Part shown: positions 34,542 to 44,352 of the stretch, in pieces | Layout of the letters: every line of letters begins with the position of its first letter | How positions within the stretch are numbered: the first letter of the stretch is position 1 | Source of the DNA: Pantoea sp. A4 | GTDB lineage: Bacteria > Pseudomonadota > Gammaproteobacteria > Enterobacterales > Enterobacteriaceae | Assembly: GCF_000295955.2 (NCBI RefSeq) | Contig: NZ_ALXE01000004.1 | Span: forward strand, 1 to 64,000 | Direction: 5' to 3' | Length of the DNA stretch: 64,000 bases | Program-made: the position numbers and the translations under genes | The notes under the pieces: generated by a model | What the model was told of the DNA's origin: nothing | What the model saw: the letters and a program-made list of their open reading frames with translations, nothing else | The model's database searches: none

Positions 34542-34570
34542 TTGACAAAAGAAGGCGCAAAAGGCATAGT
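34542..34570 (+). promoter_or_regulatory. rpsT promoter (P2-like)
   Basis: TTGACA (34542-34547), 17-base spacer, CATAGT (34565-34570), followed by a GC-rich discriminator (CCTCGGCC), typical of stringently controlled ribosomal promoters. A second -10-like TAGAAT at 34473-34478 may be P1, but its -35 is poor. Confidence 0.8.
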
Positions 34571-34617
34571 CCTCGGCCTTTGATTTGTCCATATAGAACA
34601 CATTTGGGAGTTGTACC

Positions 34618-34881
34618 TTGGCTAATATCAAATCAGCTAAGAAACGCGCCGTAACATCTGAGAAACGTCGCAAGCATAACGCGAGCAACCGTTCTATGAT
34701 GCGTACTTTCGTTAAGAAAGTATACGCGGCCATCGCTACTGGCGATAAAGCTGCTGCGCAGAATGCATTCAACGAAATGCAACCAATCGTGGACCGTCAG
34801 GCTGCTAAAGGTCTGATCCACAAAAACAAAGCTGCACGCCATAAAGCAAACCTGGCTGCACAGATCAGCAAACTGGCTTAA
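34618..34881 (+). CDS. rpsT: 30S ribosomal protein S20
   Basis: Small-subunit protein binding 16S rRNA helices 9 and 44, 87 aa and very basic, starting [25 protein letters not shown]. The start codon is TTG 34618, preceded by GGGAG at 34606-34610. E. coli rpsT also uses the rare UUG start, and S20 represses its own translation there, so the weak start is probably functional. Own promoter upstream and strong terminator downstream. Confidence 0.97.
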   Translation: MANIKSAKKRAVTSEKRRKHNASNRSMMRTFVKKVYAAIATGDKAAAQNAFNEMQPIVDRQAAKGLIHKNKAARHKANLAAQISKLA

Positions 34882-34910
34882 TCGCCACTGCTTATCGCTT
34901 TGTTGAAAAG

Positions 34911-34936
34911 AACCGGCTCTGAGCCGGTTTTTTTTC
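34911..34936 (+). terminator. rpsT terminator
   Basis: AACCGGCT (34911-34918), loop CTG, AGCCGGTT (34922-34929), then a T-run to 34936. The remaining gap to 35290 holds no supported gene but contains two Fur-box-like sites. Confidence 0.95.
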
Positions 34937-35129
34937 GCCTGTTTTTTCTCGACAGGCTACGACATCGAACAACCCAACACACAGGATAGTTCCGCCCCTC
35001 CAACATCCTGAGACTTCAGTTTGCACACCCACGACAAAACCTTTCTGCTGATCGCATGCGACGATGGGCTTGATGCGTGCCGCAACAGTGTTGCGATGAA
35101 AAAAGTTTATTAACGCGACTCAATGGTCG

Positions 35130-35146
35130 TGAGAATAATGTTTCTC
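35130..35146. promoter_or_regulatory. Fur-box-like inverted repeat
   Basis: TGAGAATAATGTTTCTC is an AT-rich inverted repeat (GAGAA and TTCTC) in the style of Fur sites. It lies about 145 bases upstream of a secreted beta-propeller gene of a type that is Fur-regulated in E. coli (YncE). Its match to the 19-bp Fur consensus is partial. Confidence 0.4.
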
Positions 35147-35205
35147 CGAATACCCTTTCGCACAAAAAAACCAAAGACCGGTCTGGGAATACCATGGGGT
35201 GACCA

Positions 35206-35224
35206 GATTCTCATTTATTATTTG
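35206..35224. promoter_or_regulatory. Second Fur-box-like site
   Basis: GATTCTCATTTATTATTTG reads on the minus strand as an AAATGAGAATC-type sequence, a common half of enterobacterial Fur boxes. It lies about 70 bases before the start of the gene at 35291, where a promoter would be expected (TGCTACCCT at 35223-35231 is a possible extended -10). Partial match only. Confidence 0.4.
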
Positions 35225-35290
35225 CTACCCTGCGCGGGCCATACTGAGATGACTTAATACTCATAACTCCCCGAACCGCAGGAATCTTTT

Positions 35291-36310
35291 ATGCAAAAAC
35301 ACGCCTTAGCCGTGCTTATCACCAGTTTACTCGCCCTCACATTCAGCCCTTCTACGCTGGCAAATGTCCTGCCCGTCGCGGGCTGTAGCGCCAAAGCGGT
35401 GGCCGATAACCAGCGCTTTGATGCGCAGATTAAAAATAACACGCTGGCAATCAGCACAGATGAAAAAATTGCGGTTGTCGCGAATAGCGAACGTTCAGAG
35501 ATTATTATCTATGATTTAACCACGGGTAAAATCAGGGAGACACTGCAAGGCTATCTGACCCCAAGAAATATTCTCTTCTCGCCTGATGGTGACTACTTTT
35601 ATATTTCCGATAGCAGTCTGGGAAAAATAAGTAAAATAGAAACCGCCACATTAAAAAACACCCTGAATATTGCGGCTGGCCCTGGCGTATTTGGAACAGC
35701 CATCAGCAGGGACGGTAAAAGTCTCTACGCTAACAACCAGGCCAGCAGCACAGTCTCTCATTTCAGCAGTGAGTACGGCATCGCCTCAGCTGTCATTCAG
35801 GGTTTCTCTCAACCGCGCCAGGGCGTCAAACTCAGCCCAGATGGCAAACTGCTACTGGTCACCAATTTTGTCGGCGATAAAATCACGCTGGTAGAGACCA
35901 ACAGTGACCGCATCGTGGGGGAGATTACCGGATTTAATAAAATTCGTGCCATTTCAATCACCGCAGATGGCAAAACGGTGTTTGCCGCAAACAGCGGCAG
36001 TGATTCGATCGCAGTGGTTGATGTTGCGACACGCAAAATCGTTAAGACTATCGCCGTCGGTAAAGAGCCCTATGGCGCAGCGCTAACGCCGGATGGGAAG
36101 TTCCTTTACAGCGGCAATCTGGCGGATAACTCGCTTTCCGTGATTGATGTCGCCAGCCTCGCCGTCACGAAAACCGTCACCGGGCTGAACGGCCCTCGCC
36201 AGGCTATCGCGTTCAGTAAAGATAACCAGTCGGTGTGGGTCCTGAATGCCGATCTCAGTCTGGTTCAGCTCGATCGCCAGTCACATCGCACCCTTAAAAC
36301 GGTGCAGTAA
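35291..36310 (+). CDS. Secreted YncE-like beta-propeller protein
   Basis: 339-aa exported protein with signal peptide (ALAVLITSLLALTFSPSTLA) and a mature part made of about seven YVTN/NHL-type repeats. Examples are SPDGDYFYISDSSLGKISKI, SPDGKLLLVTNFVGDKITLV, TADGKTVFAANSGSDSIAVV and TPDGKFLYSGNLADNSLSVI, which predict a seven-bladed propeller. The fold and secretion match E. coli YncE (353 aa), a Fur-repressed periplasmic protein. However, the sequence is a divergent member and synteny differs, so I do not assign the symbol. A single cysteine, C32 of the precursor, follows the signal region (VAGCSAK). Function is unknown; YncE has been reported to bind DNA. Confidence 0.75.
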   Translation: MQKHALAVLITSLLALTFSPSTLANVLPVAGCSAKAVADNQRFDAQIKNNTLAISTDEKIAVVANSERSEIIIYDLTTGKIRETLQGYLTPRNILFSPDGDYFYISDSSLGKISKIETATLKNTLNIAAGPGVFGTAISRDGKSLYANNQASSTVSHFSSEYGIASAVIQGFSQPRQGVKLSPDGKLLLVTNFVGDKITLVETNSDRIVGEITGFNKIRAISITADGKTVFAANSGSDSIAVVDVATRKIVKTIAVGKEPYGAALTPDGKFLYSGNLADNSLSVIDVASLAVTKTVTGLNGPRQAIAFSKDNQSVWVLNADLSLVQLDRQSHRTLKTVQ

Positions 36311-36314
36311 GCAA

Positions 36315-36336
36315 AAGGGGGGAATCATCCCCCCTT
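36315..36336. terminator. Bidirectional terminator
   Basis: AAGGGGGG (36315-36322), loop AATCAT, CCCCCCTT (36329-36336). It separates the convergent propeller gene and nhaA, six bases from the nhaA stop. Confidence 0.8.
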
Positions 36337-36341
36337 CTCCA

Positions 36342-37520
36342 TCAGCGCAACTTGATCCGTAACAACAGATATCCCAGCACCGCTGACAGTAGCGAGCCGC
36401 TCAGAATACCCAGTTTCGAGAATGTCACCAGTTGCTCATGGGTGGCATCAAACGCCAGTGAGCTGATGAATATCGACATGGTAAAACCGATGCCACACAG
36501 CACACCAATTGCCGCAATATCTCTGATGTGGGTATTTTCCGGCAATACTGCCAGCCGCCACTTCACCGCCAGCCAACAGAACAGCGTGATGCCTAAAGGC
36601 TTGCCGATCAGCAAACCGAGAATAATGCCCATCGGTTCCGGTGAGAAGACATCGCTAAAGGTGATACCTGCCAGCGAGATCCCGGCGTTCGCGAAAGCGA
36701 ACAGCGGCAGGATCAGCCAGTTTACCCACGGCATTAAACCGTGCGCCAGGTGCTCAGCTGGGGAGTGGCCCCTTTCTTCTTTCAGTGGGACAAAGAAACC
36801 GACTACCACGCCAGCGAGCGTCGCATGGACACCGGATTTCAATACCGCCGTCCACAGCACCACGCCAACCAACATATAGATAGCGAGGTTGCGCACATTG
36901 AAGCGGTTCAACAACGCTAATACCACAATCGCCCCAGCTGCAACACTGAGAGAGAGCAGCGAAAGGTCGCTGGTATAGAACAGTGCGATAATGACAATGG
37001 CACCCAGATCGTCAATGATCGCCAGCGCCATCAGGAAGACTTTCAGCGCAGCAGGCACACGGCTGCCCAGTAAAGCGAGCACACCCAGAGCAAAAGCGAT
37101 ATCGGTAGCGGTAGGGATCGCCCAACCGTTACGGGCAATGGGATCGCCATGGTTGAACAGCGTGAAGATCAGACCTGGCGCAATCATGCCCCCCAGGGCG
37201 GCAATCACCGGGAAAATCGCCTTGTCGCGGCTCGCCAACTCACCGCTTACCAATTCGCGCTTCACCTCAAGGCCAATCAGCAGGAAGAACAGGGCCATCA
37301 GCGCATCGTTGATCCACAACAGCAAATCTTTACTGATATCGAGCGCGCCAAAGCGGACTTCAACTGGCGTCTGTAAGATGCTCTGATACCAGTGCGCAGT
37401 GGCGCTGGCGTTAGCGAGGATCATCGCTGCCACAGCAGCAATAATTAATACAATGCCGGTACTGGCATCACTTGCGATAAAACTCTTTAAATAACACGTC
37501 AAACTGCGGGGTTTATTCAC
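36342..37520 (-). CDS. nhaA: Na+/H+ antiporter NhaA
   Basis: pH-activated electrogenic sodium/proton antiporter, 392 aa with 12 membrane segments (E. coli 388). The ion-binding aspartates lie in [19 protein letters not shown], with a third in [18 protein letters not shown]; the pore sequence [17 protein letters not shown] is conserved. The start is GTG 37520 with AGGAGG close upstream. The 178-base region above it holds the dnaJ terminator; no nhaR is adjacent, unlike E. coli. Confidence 0.96.
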   Translation of the reverse strand: MNKPRSLTCYLKSFIASDASTGIVLIIAAVAAMILANASATAHWYQSILQTPVEVRFGALDISKDLLLWINDALMALFFLLIGLEVKRELVSGELASRDKAIFPVIAALGGMIAPGLIFTLFNHGDPIARNGWAIPTATDIAFALGVLALLGSRVPAALKVFLMALAIIDDLGAIVIIALFYTSDLSLLSLSVAAGAIVVLALLNRFNVRNLAIYMLVGVVLWTAVLKSGVHATLAGVVVGFFVPLKEERGHSPAEHLAHGLMPWVNWLILPLFAFANAGISLAGITFSDVFSPEPMGIILGLLIGKPLGITLFCWLAVKWRLAVLPENTHIRDIAAIGVLCGIGFTMSIFISSLAFDATHEQLVTFSKLGILSGSLLSAVLGYLLLRIKLR

Positions 37521-37643
37521 AACTCCTCCTGAGTTAAATCAGCCAGCGCGGAGTTTACCTTTTGTTACACATGACCAAAAGGGCGTTTACTTCAAGAAAA
37601 AGCTTCTTTACCGTTTAAAGGTAAAGAACATGACATAAATCAA

Positions 37644-37680
37644 TAAAAAAAGAGGCGGATATACAAGATATCCGCCTCTT
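37644..37680 (-). terminator. dnaKJ terminator
   Basis: AGAGGCGGATAT (37651-37662), loop ACAAG, ATATCCGCCTCT (37668-37679), with an A-run at 37645-37651 on the plus strand serving as the U-run for dnaJ transcripts. It is a perfect 12-bp stem. Confidence 0.95.
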
Positions 37681-37698
37681 TAAGATAGAGCCTGTTGC

Positions 37699-38838
37699 TT
37701 ATCGCGTCAGGTCATCAAAGAATTTTTTTACGCCGTCGAAGAAGCTCTTCGAACGTGGGCTGTTGTTTTCACCGGTTGGGCCGCCAAAACTCTCTTCCAG
37801 CTCACGCAGCAGGTTTTTCTGCTTCTCGTTGAGGCTGACTGGGGTTTCCACCACAACACGGCACAGCAAGTCACCTACCGCACCACCGCGTACTGATTTC
37901 ACCCCTTTACCGCGCATACGGAACAGCTTGCCGGTTTGGGTTTCAGAAGGCACTTTCAGCTTCACACGGCCATCCAGCGTCGGCACTTCAATTTCGCCGC
38001 CCAGTGCTGCCATTGAGAAGTTGATCGGGACTTCACAGTACAGGTTGTTATCTTCACGCTCGAAGATCGCGTGTTTCTTCACAGAAACCTGAACGTAGAG
38101 ATCGCCCGCTGGCGCGCCCTGCTCTCCTGCTTCCCCTTCGCCGCTCAGACGAATACGGTCGCCGGTATCAACACCCGCAGGGATTTTCACTGACAGCGTT
38201 TTGGATCGCTCAACCCGGCCATGGCCGTGACAGGCGTTGCAAGGGTCTTTGATCACCGAACCACGACCATGACAGGTCGGACAGGCCTGCTGTACGGTGA
38301 AGAAGCCCTGGCGCATCTGCACCTGACCTTGACCGTGACAGGTTGAACACGTCTGTGGTTTGGTACCGGCTTTTGCACCGCTGCCGTGGCAAACGTCACA
38401 CTCTTCCAGGGTTGGAATGCGGATCTCTTTGGTCACGCCGCGTACCGCTTCTTCCAGCGTCAGCTCCATGTTGTAGCGCAAATCGGCACCACGGGCTGCG
38501 CGCTGACGGCGGCCGCCACCAAAGATGTCACCGAATACGTCGCCAAAGATATCGCTGAAATCAGCACCACCGCCACCGAAGCCACCACCAAAGCCGCCGC
38601 CACCGCCGCCCTGTTCAAAGGCTGCGTGACCGTACTGGTCGTAAGCTGCGCGCTTCTGCGCATCGGTAAGGATTTCGTAGGCTTCTTTTACTTCTTTAAA
38701 TTTCGCTTCGGCTTCTTTGTCGCCCGGATTACGGTCCGGGTGGTATTTCATCGCCAGACGCTTATAGGCTTTTTTGATTTCGCGCTCGTCTGCCGATTTT
38801 GAGACGCCTAAGATCTCGTAAAAATCTTGTTTTGCCAT
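37699..38838 (-). CDS. dnaJ: Chaperone DnaJ (Hsp40)
   Basis: DnaK co-chaperone, 379 aa (E. coli 376). The J domain at residues 1-70 carries HPD ([10 protein letters not shown]), followed by a Gly/Phe-rich linker ([14 protein letters not shown]). The zinc region has four CXXCXGXG repeats ([32 protein letters not shown]), then the C-terminal substrate-binding domains. It is transcribed with dnaK across a 100-base spacer that contains a strong hairpin. Confidence 0.98.
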   Translation of the reverse strand: MAKQDFYEILGVSKSADEREIKKAYKRLAMKYHPDRNPGDKEAEAKFKEVKEAYEILTDAQKRAAYDQYGHAAFEQGGGGGGFGGGFGGGGADFSDIFGDVFGDIFGGGRRQRAARGADLRYNMELTLEEAVRGVTKEIRIPTLEECDVCHGSGAKAGTKPQTCSTCHGQGQVQMRQGFFTVQQACPTCHGRGSVIKDPCNACHGHGRVERSKTLSVKIPAGVDTGDRIRLSGEGEAGEQGAPAGDLYVQVSVKKHAIFEREDNNLYCEVPINFSMAALGGEIEVPTLDGRVKLKVPSETQTGKLFRMRGKGVKSVRGGAVGDLLCRVVVETPVSLNEKQKNLLRELEESFGGPTGENNSPRSKSFFDGVKKFFDDLTR

Positions 38839-38858
38839 TTTTAGCCCTTAACATGCTC

Positions 38859-38891
38859 GCACGGGCGTGGAGAAAACTCCTACGCCCGTGC
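38859..38891 (-). repeat. Strong hairpin between dnaK and dnaJ
   Basis: A 14-bp stem with one bulged T: arm 38859-38872 (GCACGGGCGTGGAG), loop AAAA, arm 38877-38891. No U-run follows in the minus direction, so it is more likely an RNA-processing or stability element, or a partial attenuator, than a full terminator. Confidence 0.75.
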
Positions 38892-38938
38892 TGGTTTCAA
38901 CGGCTGTCAGGCCAACCGTCGTGCCCGGTCAGGGGCAA

Positions 38939-40849
38939 TTATTTTTTATCTTTAACTTCTTCGAATTCAGCGTCGACAACGTCGTCATCTTTCTTCGCTG
39001 AAGCATCGCCAGCGTCTGCTGCCGCGCCTGCCTGCTGCTGCTGAGCCAGTTCGATCAGTTTGCTTGAAACTTCCATCAGCGCCTGAATCTTCGCTTCGAT
39101 TGCCGCTTTGTCTTCGCCTTTCAGCGCAGTTTCCAGCTCGGTCAGCGCAGATTCGATTGGTGCTTTGTCGTCGGCAGACAGTTTGTCACCGGCTTCTTCC
39201 AGCTGCTTACGGGTGCTGTGAACAACCTGGTCACCCTGGTTGCGCGTCTGAACCAGCTCTTCGAACTTACGGTCAGACTCGGCGTTCGCTTCTGCGTCGC
39301 GCACCATTTTTTCGATCTCTTCTTCGTTCAGACCTGAAGAAGCTTTAATGGTGATCTTCTGCTCTTTACCGCTGTTTTTGTCTTTCGCGGAAACGTGCAG
39401 GATACCGTCAGCATCGAGGTCGAAGGTCACTTCGATCTGTGGCATACCGCGTGGCGCAGCCTGAATACCATCCAGGTTGAACTGGCCCAGTGATTTGTTA
39501 TCGCCTGAACGCTTACGCTCACCCTGCAGCACATGGATGGTCACCGCAGACTGGTTGTCTTCTGCAGTAGAGAACACCTGGCTGTGCTTGGTTGGGATGG
39601 TGGTGTTTTTGGTGATCAGTGAAGTCATCACGCCGCCCATGGTTTCGATACCCAGTGACAGTGGGGTAACGTCCAGCAGCAGTACGTCTTTCACGTCGCC
39701 CGCCAACACGCCGCCCTGAACCGCAGCACCAACAGCTACTGCTTCATCCGGGTTAACGTCTTTACGTGGCTCTTTACCGAAGAACTCGGTCACTTTCGCC
39801 TGCACCATTGGCATACGAGTCTGACCACCGACCAGGATGATGTCGTTGATATCAGAAACAGACAGGCCAGCATCTTGCAGTGCAACTTTCAGTGGATCGA
39901 TTGAACGAGCAACCAGATCTTCTACCAGTGATTCCAGCTTAGCGCGGGTCACTTTGATGTTCAGGTGCTTAGGACCGGTGGCATCTGCAGTGATGTACGG
40001 CAGGTTCACGTCGGTCTGCTGAGCAGATGACAGTTCAATTTTCGCTTTCTCAGCGGCTTCTTTCAGACGCTGCATTGCCAGTGGATCGTTGTGCAGATCG
40101 ATACCCTGGTCTTTCTTGAATTCTGCTACCAGATAGTTGATCAGGCGGCTGTCGAAGTCTTCACCACCGAGGTGAGTATCACCGTTGGTTGCCAGAACTT
40201 CGAAGGTTTTCTCACCGTCAACTTCATCGATTTCGATGATGGAGATATCGAAAGTACCACCACCCAGGTCATATACCGCGATAGTACGGTTGCCCTGGCC
40301 TTTATCCAGACCGTAAGCCAGTGCAGCTGCGGTTGGTTCGTTGATGATACGTTTTACTTCCAGACCCGCGATACGGCCGGCATCTTTAGTTGCCTGACGC
40401 TGAGCATCGTTGAAGTATGCTGGAACGGTGATAACAGCTTCAGTTACTGCCTCGCCCAGGAAATCTTCCGCAGTCTTTTTCATTTTTTTCAGGACTTCCG
40501 CAGAGATCTGCGGTGGTGCCATTTTCTGGCCCTTCACGTCCAGCCATGCATCACCATTGTCTGCATTGGTGATTTTGTATGGCATGATTTTGATATCGCG
40601 CTGTACTTCTTCGTCCTGGAAGCGACGACCAATCAGGCGCTTAATCGCGAACAGGGTGTTCTGCGGGTTAGTCACAGCCTGACGTTTAGCCGGTTGACCG
40701 ACCAGAGTTTCGCCATCCTGAGTGTATGCGATGATCGACGGCGTGGTGCGGTCGCCTTCAGCATTCTCCAGTACGCGCGCTTTGGTGCCATCCATAACCG
40801 CAACACAAGAGTTGGTTGTACCCAGGTCAATACCAATAATCTTACCCAT
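38939..40849 (-). CDS. dnaK: Chaperone DnaK (Hsp70)
   Basis: Hsp70 chaperone, 636 aa (E. coli 638). The ATPase domain starts [20 protein letters not shown] and contains [14 protein letters not shown] near 195. The linker [12 protein letters not shown] is near 390, and the substrate domain is followed by the helical lid and the acidic C-terminal [11 protein letters not shown] that binds co-chaperones. It is first in dnaKJ, below a sigma-32 promoter. Confidence 0.98.
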   Translation of the reverse strand: MGKIIGIDLGTTNSCVAVMDGTKARVLENAEGDRTTPSIIAYTQDGETLVGQPAKRQAVTNPQNTLFAIKRLIGRRFQDEEVQRDIKIMPYKITNADNGDAWLDVKGQKMAPPQISAEVLKKMKKTAEDFLGEAVTEAVITVPAYFNDAQRQATKDAGRIAGLEVKRIINEPTAAALAYGLDKGQGNRTIAVYDLGGGTFDISIIEIDEVDGEKTFEVLATNGDTHLGGEDFDSRLINYLVAEFKKDQGIDLHNDPLAMQRLKEAAEKAKIELSSAQQTDVNLPYITADATGPKHLNIKVTRAKLESLVEDLVARSIDPLKVALQDAGLSVSDINDIILVGGQTRMPMVQAKVTEFFGKEPRKDVNPDEAVAVGAAVQGGVLAGDVKDVLLLDVTPLSLGIETMGGVMTSLITKNTTIPTKHSQVFSTAEDNQSAVTIHVLQGERKRSGDNKSLGQFNLDGIQAAPRGMPQIEVTFDLDADGILHVSAKDKNSGKEQKITIKASSGLNEEEIEKMVRDAEANAESDRKFEELVQTRNQGDQVVHSTRKQLEEAGDKLSADDKAPIESALTELETALKGEDKAAIEAKIQALMEVSSKLIELAQQQQAGAAADAGDASAKKDDDVVDAEFEEVKDKK

Positions 40850-40970
40850 CTAAACGTCTCCCACTTGAATTCTTTGCCAGTTCGGGTTGTGAACCTTAGA
40901 TGCGGTCGCTTTGTTGAGTTTCAACTCGCAACGCCTCTTTTTTTCATCGCTCACAACCTCTCGATGACAA

Positions 40971-41002
40971 CTAAATGGGGCCAGTTCAAAGCGCATCAAG
41001 GG
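40971..41002 (-). promoter_or_regulatory. Sigma-32 heat-shock promoter of dnaKJ
   Basis: On the minus strand CCCTTGATG (41002-40994) and CCCCATTTAG (40980-40971), separated by 13 bases, match the heat-shock consensus and the E. coli dnaK P1 promoter almost exactly. It lies 121 bases upstream of dnaK. Confidence 0.92.
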
Positions 41003-41052
41003 TTAAATTAAAAAAAAATTACGTTCTCCGTTAATGCGCTAAAGATTGGCGA

Positions 41053-42351
41053 TTAAATATTCACTTCACTCAGCACCGCACGACCCCGCTGTGAAGCGAG
41101 TAAATAGGCGCTAACCAACACCCCCACCGCTGCCAGAATCAGTACATACCAGGCGGGAGCCAGCGCCGTTACCTGCAACAGTAAGGTGACAAAGATCGGC
41201 GTCAGACCACCAAAAATGGCGTATGAGAGATTGTAAGAAAAAGAGATGCCCGTGAAGCGGACCGCAGCAGGGAAAGTGCTGACCATAATAAAGGGCACCA
41301 CGCCGACCACACCGACACTAAACCCCGCCAGTGCATAGCTGGCAAACAGTGCAGCCGTGGAACTGTGGAACTGATGGAAAAAGTGCCAGGTGCAAATCCC
41401 CATCAACACCGAACCCACCAACAGTGCGCGCGGTGCGCCAAACCGATCGACAGCCCATCCCGCCACAATACAGCCCAGCAGCAACATGATGGTGGCGAGA
41501 CTGTTCGCCTGCAAACTCAGCGCCGCTGTAATGCCCTGCTTCTGCATTAATGTCGGTGCCATGAGAATCACCACCACAATGCAGGCAGAGAGCAGCCAGG
41601 TGAGCAGCATCGAAACCACAATACTGCGTTTATGCTGAGACAAAATGGTCTGGATCGGTAGCTTGTCGGCCAGCGATTTGCGCTGCTGCATCTGTTTGAA
41701 GACCGGCGTCTCATGCAACCAGCGGCGCAGGTACATGGCTATCAAACCAAAGATGCCACCGAGGAAAAACGGAATACGCCAGCCATAAGCGCTGATATCC
41801 GCAGGACTCAACCAGGTGCTGATGCCAGTGGCCACCAGCGACCCCAGCAGAATCCCCGCGGTTAAGCCTGCCGTTAAGGTGCCGCAGGCAAAGCCGACCC
41901 GCTGCTGTGGCACATGTTCAGCAACAAACACCCAGGCTCCCGGAACTTCACCGCCAATGGCAGCACCTTGCAGCATACGCATCAGCAACATCAGTAAAGG
42001 TGCCGCGACGCCAATCGTGGCAAACGTCGGCAGTGCGCCCATCACCAGCGTTGGCAATGCCATCAGGAGAATGCTCAGGCTGAACATTTTCTTTCGGCCC
42101 ACCTTGTCGCCAAAGTGCGCCATCACCAGGCCACCTAATGGGCGCGCCAGATAACCCGCAGCAAAGATGGCGAAGGTCTGTAACTGACGCAGCCACTCTG
42201 GCAAATCCGGGGGGAAAAACAGTTGGCCAATCACGGTGGCAAAAAACACGAAGATGATGAAATCGTAGAATTCCAGCGCCCCGCCCAGGGCGGCCAGTGC
42301 CAGCGTGGTGTAATCCTGGCGACGAAGAGTGACAGGCTGATGTGGGTCCAT
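41053..42351 (-). CDS. MHS-family MFS metabolite/H+ symporter
   Basis: 432-aa, 12-segment major facilitator of the metabolite:H+ symporter type (relatives ProP, ShiA, KgtP). Signatures are the N-terminal ALGGALEFYDFIIFVFFATV, the loop HFGDKVGRKKMF after TM2-3, GRPLGG-like ARPLGGLVM, and QGAAIGGEVPGA in TM4. The substrate cannot be read from the sequence. It sits between mog and dnaK, where E. coli has satP and other genes. No regulator gene is next to it. The gap to mog is about 110 bases. Confidence 0.85.
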   Translation of the reverse strand: MDPHQPVTLRRQDYTTLALAALGGALEFYDFIIFVFFATVIGQLFFPPDLPEWLRQLQTFAIFAAGYLARPLGGLVMAHFGDKVGRKKMFSLSILLMALPTLVMGALPTFATIGVAAPLLMLLMRMLQGAAIGGEVPGAWVFVAEHVPQQRVGFACGTLTAGLTAGILLGSLVATGISTWLSPADISAYGWRIPFFLGGIFGLIAMYLRRWLHETPVFKQMQQRKSLADKLPIQTILSQHKRSIVVSMLLTWLLSACIVVVILMAPTLMQKQGITAALSLQANSLATIMLLLGCIVAGWAVDRFGAPRALLVGSVLMGICTWHFFHQFHSSTAALFASYALAGFSVGVVGVVPFIMVSTFPAAVRFTGISFSYNLSYAIFGGLTPIFVTLLLQVTALAPAWYVLILAAVGVLVSAYLLASQRGRAVLSEVNI

Positions 42352-42464
42352 AATGGTGCAGCTTCCAGAGTAAAAATTAAACGGGTTGTAAAGTTTCAGT
42401 TACTATACCGTCAATCTTTAGCCACACCAGCAGCAGTTGCATTTATAACGTAATCCGGCGATTT

Positions 42465-43052
42465 TTAGTGATTAATCTCACGAATAGCACTCTTAGGACG
42501 GAAAGCTGCTACCACGGCCGCATGCGTTTCCACGTATGGCCCTTCCAGCAACTGTAAACAATATGGTACAGCCGCAAAAATGCCCGGCACCAGCACTTTG
42601 CCTTCGCTATCCTTCAGGCCTTCCAGCGTCTCTTTGATCGACTTTGGCTGACCCGGCAGGTTCAGAATCAGTGATTGCTTACGGATCACACCCACCTGGC
42701 GTGAGAGGATCGCGGTAGGCACAAACTGCAAGCTAATCTGGCGCATTTGCTCACCAAAGCCCGGCATTTCTCTGTCGGCAATCGCCAGAGTGGCATCCGG
42801 CGTCACATCACGACGTGCGGGCCCGGTGCCACCGGTCGTCAGCACCAGATGGCAGAAACGCTCATCCACCAGTTCACACAGCGCATGCTCAATCATCGGC
42901 TGTTCATCCGGTACCAGGCGGGTTTCAATTTCAAACGGTGTGGCGAGCGCACCTGACAGCCAGGCCTCAAGTGCAGGAATGCCCTGATCCTGGTAAAGCC
43001 CATTGGCGGCGCGATCGGAGACTGAAACCAGTCCAATTCGTAATGTATTCAT
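42465..43052 (-). CDS. mog: Molybdopterin adenylyltransferase
   Basis: Activates molybdopterin by adenylylation for molybdenum insertion, 195 aa as in E. coli. It has the MoCF-fold motif LVLTTGGTGPARRDVTPDAT near residue 70 and the LPGQPKSIKETLE motif near 145. It lies downstream of talB behind the talB terminator, preserving the E. coli talB-mog order. Confidence 0.95.
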   Translation of the reverse strand: MNTLRIGLVSVSDRAANGLYQDQGIPALEAWLSGALATPFEIETRLVPDEQPMIEHALCELVDERFCHLVLTTGGTGPARRDVTPDATLAIADREMPGFGEQMRQISLQFVPTAILSRQVGVIRKQSLILNLPGQPKSIKETLEGLKDSEGKVLVPGIFAAVPYCLQLLEGPYVETHAAVVAAFRPKSAIREINH

Positions 43053-43135
43053 GCTGTTTTCGCTAAAATCAGGCGCAAAAGCGCAAAAAAGAGAGGGGAC
43101 AGACGACAGGATAGTACAAGCGGGAAAGCGGAGAA

Positions 43136-43167
43136 AAGAAAAACCGTGGCAGCGGGGCCACCACGGT
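43136..43167 (-). terminator. talB terminator
   Basis: ACCGTGG (43143-43149) and CCACGGT (43161-43167) with an 11-base GC-rich interior that can pair further. On the minus strand it is followed by TTTTTCTTTTC. It lies just after the talB stop. Confidence 0.85.
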
Positions 43168-43174
43168 AGGAGAA

Positions 43175-44128
43175 TTACAGCAGCTCTTCGATCATCTTCT
43201 CGAGTTTGCCCTGGTCTACGGCAAAGTTACGGATGCCTTCAGCCAGTTTAGCGACCGCCATTGGATCCTGGTTGTGCTGCCACAGGAACTCAGCTTCGGT
43301 CATCTTCGCTGGACGCGCTTTAACTTCACCGCTGTAGCTCAGTTTACGTTCCAGAGTCCCTTCGCTCTCCGCCAGCTCTTTCAGCAGTGCTGGTGCGATG
43401 GTCAGGCGGTCACAGCCAGCCAGCTCAATGATTTCACCTACGTTACGGAAGCTTGCACCCATAACTACGGTCTCGTAGCCGTGCTGCTTGTAGTAGTTGT
43501 AGATTTCTGACACAGAAACCACGCCTGGATCTTCGTGTGCGGCGTACTCTTTTTTGTCAGTGTTGGCTTTGTACCAGTCGAGGATACGGCCAACAAATGG
43601 TGAGATCAGGAATACACCTGCTTCTGCACAAGCACGAGCCTGCGCGAAGGAGAACAGCAGAGTCAGGTTACAGTTGATGCCTTCTTTCTCTAACTGCTCA
43701 GCAGCGCGGATACCCTGCCAGGTTGAAGCCAGCTTGATCAGGATACGGTCATTGCTGATACCCGCATCGTTGTACAGTTTGATCAGGCTGTGCGCCTTAG
43801 CGATGCTGCCTTCAGTATCGTAAGAGAGACGCGCATCAACTTCCGTTGAGATACGGCCAGGGATCAGTTTCAGGATTTCCAGACCAATGTTGACGGCCAG
43901 TTTGTCAGAAATCAGAGAGAGCAGGTCTTCCTTGCGGCCATTTTGCTCACGCGCCCATGCAATCGCTTCATCGATCAGTTTACGGTACTCAGGGATCTTG
44001 GCGGCGTTGAGGATCAGGGAAGGGTTGGTCGTTGCGTCTTGCGGCTGGTACAGCTTCATCGCTGCGATATCGCCGGTGTCAGCAACCACAGTGGTCAGTT
44101 GACGCAAGGAAGTCAGTTTGTCCGTCAT
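43175..44128 (-). CDS. talB: Transaldolase B
   Basis: Pentose-phosphate pathway enzyme, 317 aa as in E. coli. The catalytic lysine is in [15 protein letters not shown] (about residue 132), and the N-terminal signature is [15 protein letters not shown] (here [13 protein letters not shown]), with Asp17 equivalents present. It is divergent from yaaA across about 220 bases. Confidence 0.97.
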   Translation of the reverse strand: MTDKLTSLRQLTTVVADTGDIAAMKLYQPQDATTNPSLILNAAKIPEYRKLIDEAIAWAREQNGRKEDLLSLISDKLAVNIGLEILKLIPGRISTEVDARLSYDTEGSIAKAHSLIKLYNDAGISNDRILIKLASTWQGIRAAEQLEKEGINCNLTLLFSFAQARACAEAGVFLISPFVGRILDWYKANTDKKEYAAHEDPGVVSVSEIYNYYKQHGYETVVMGASFRNVGEIIELAGCDRLTIAPALLKELAESEGTLERKLSYSGEVKARPAKMTEAEFLWQHNQDPMAVAKLAEGIRNFAVDQGKLEKMIEELL

Positions 44129-44352
44129 GGCTTTTTTCTCTTAGTTAACTGTCAGGGTGTAAACAATTCTGTAAAAAGCATGTTGCGATAATATCACGCG
44201 CAGACCGTGGCGCAAGGTGAGCTTTTGCGCATTACGATAGCGCAAACTGATAGCAGTGATTTGCCGATGCGTGCAGCTTTTTTTGTTACACTGCACCGAT
44301 TAAAGCCGGGTTAATACCCTGAAATTTCTGCGGGTTCACTGAGGAAATAGCA

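Noticed and set aside
40091-41011. 306-codon open frame on the plus strand opposite dnaK
   Set aside because: Long antisense frames opposite dnaK are a known codon-usage artefact; the translation has no signal or domain I can support.
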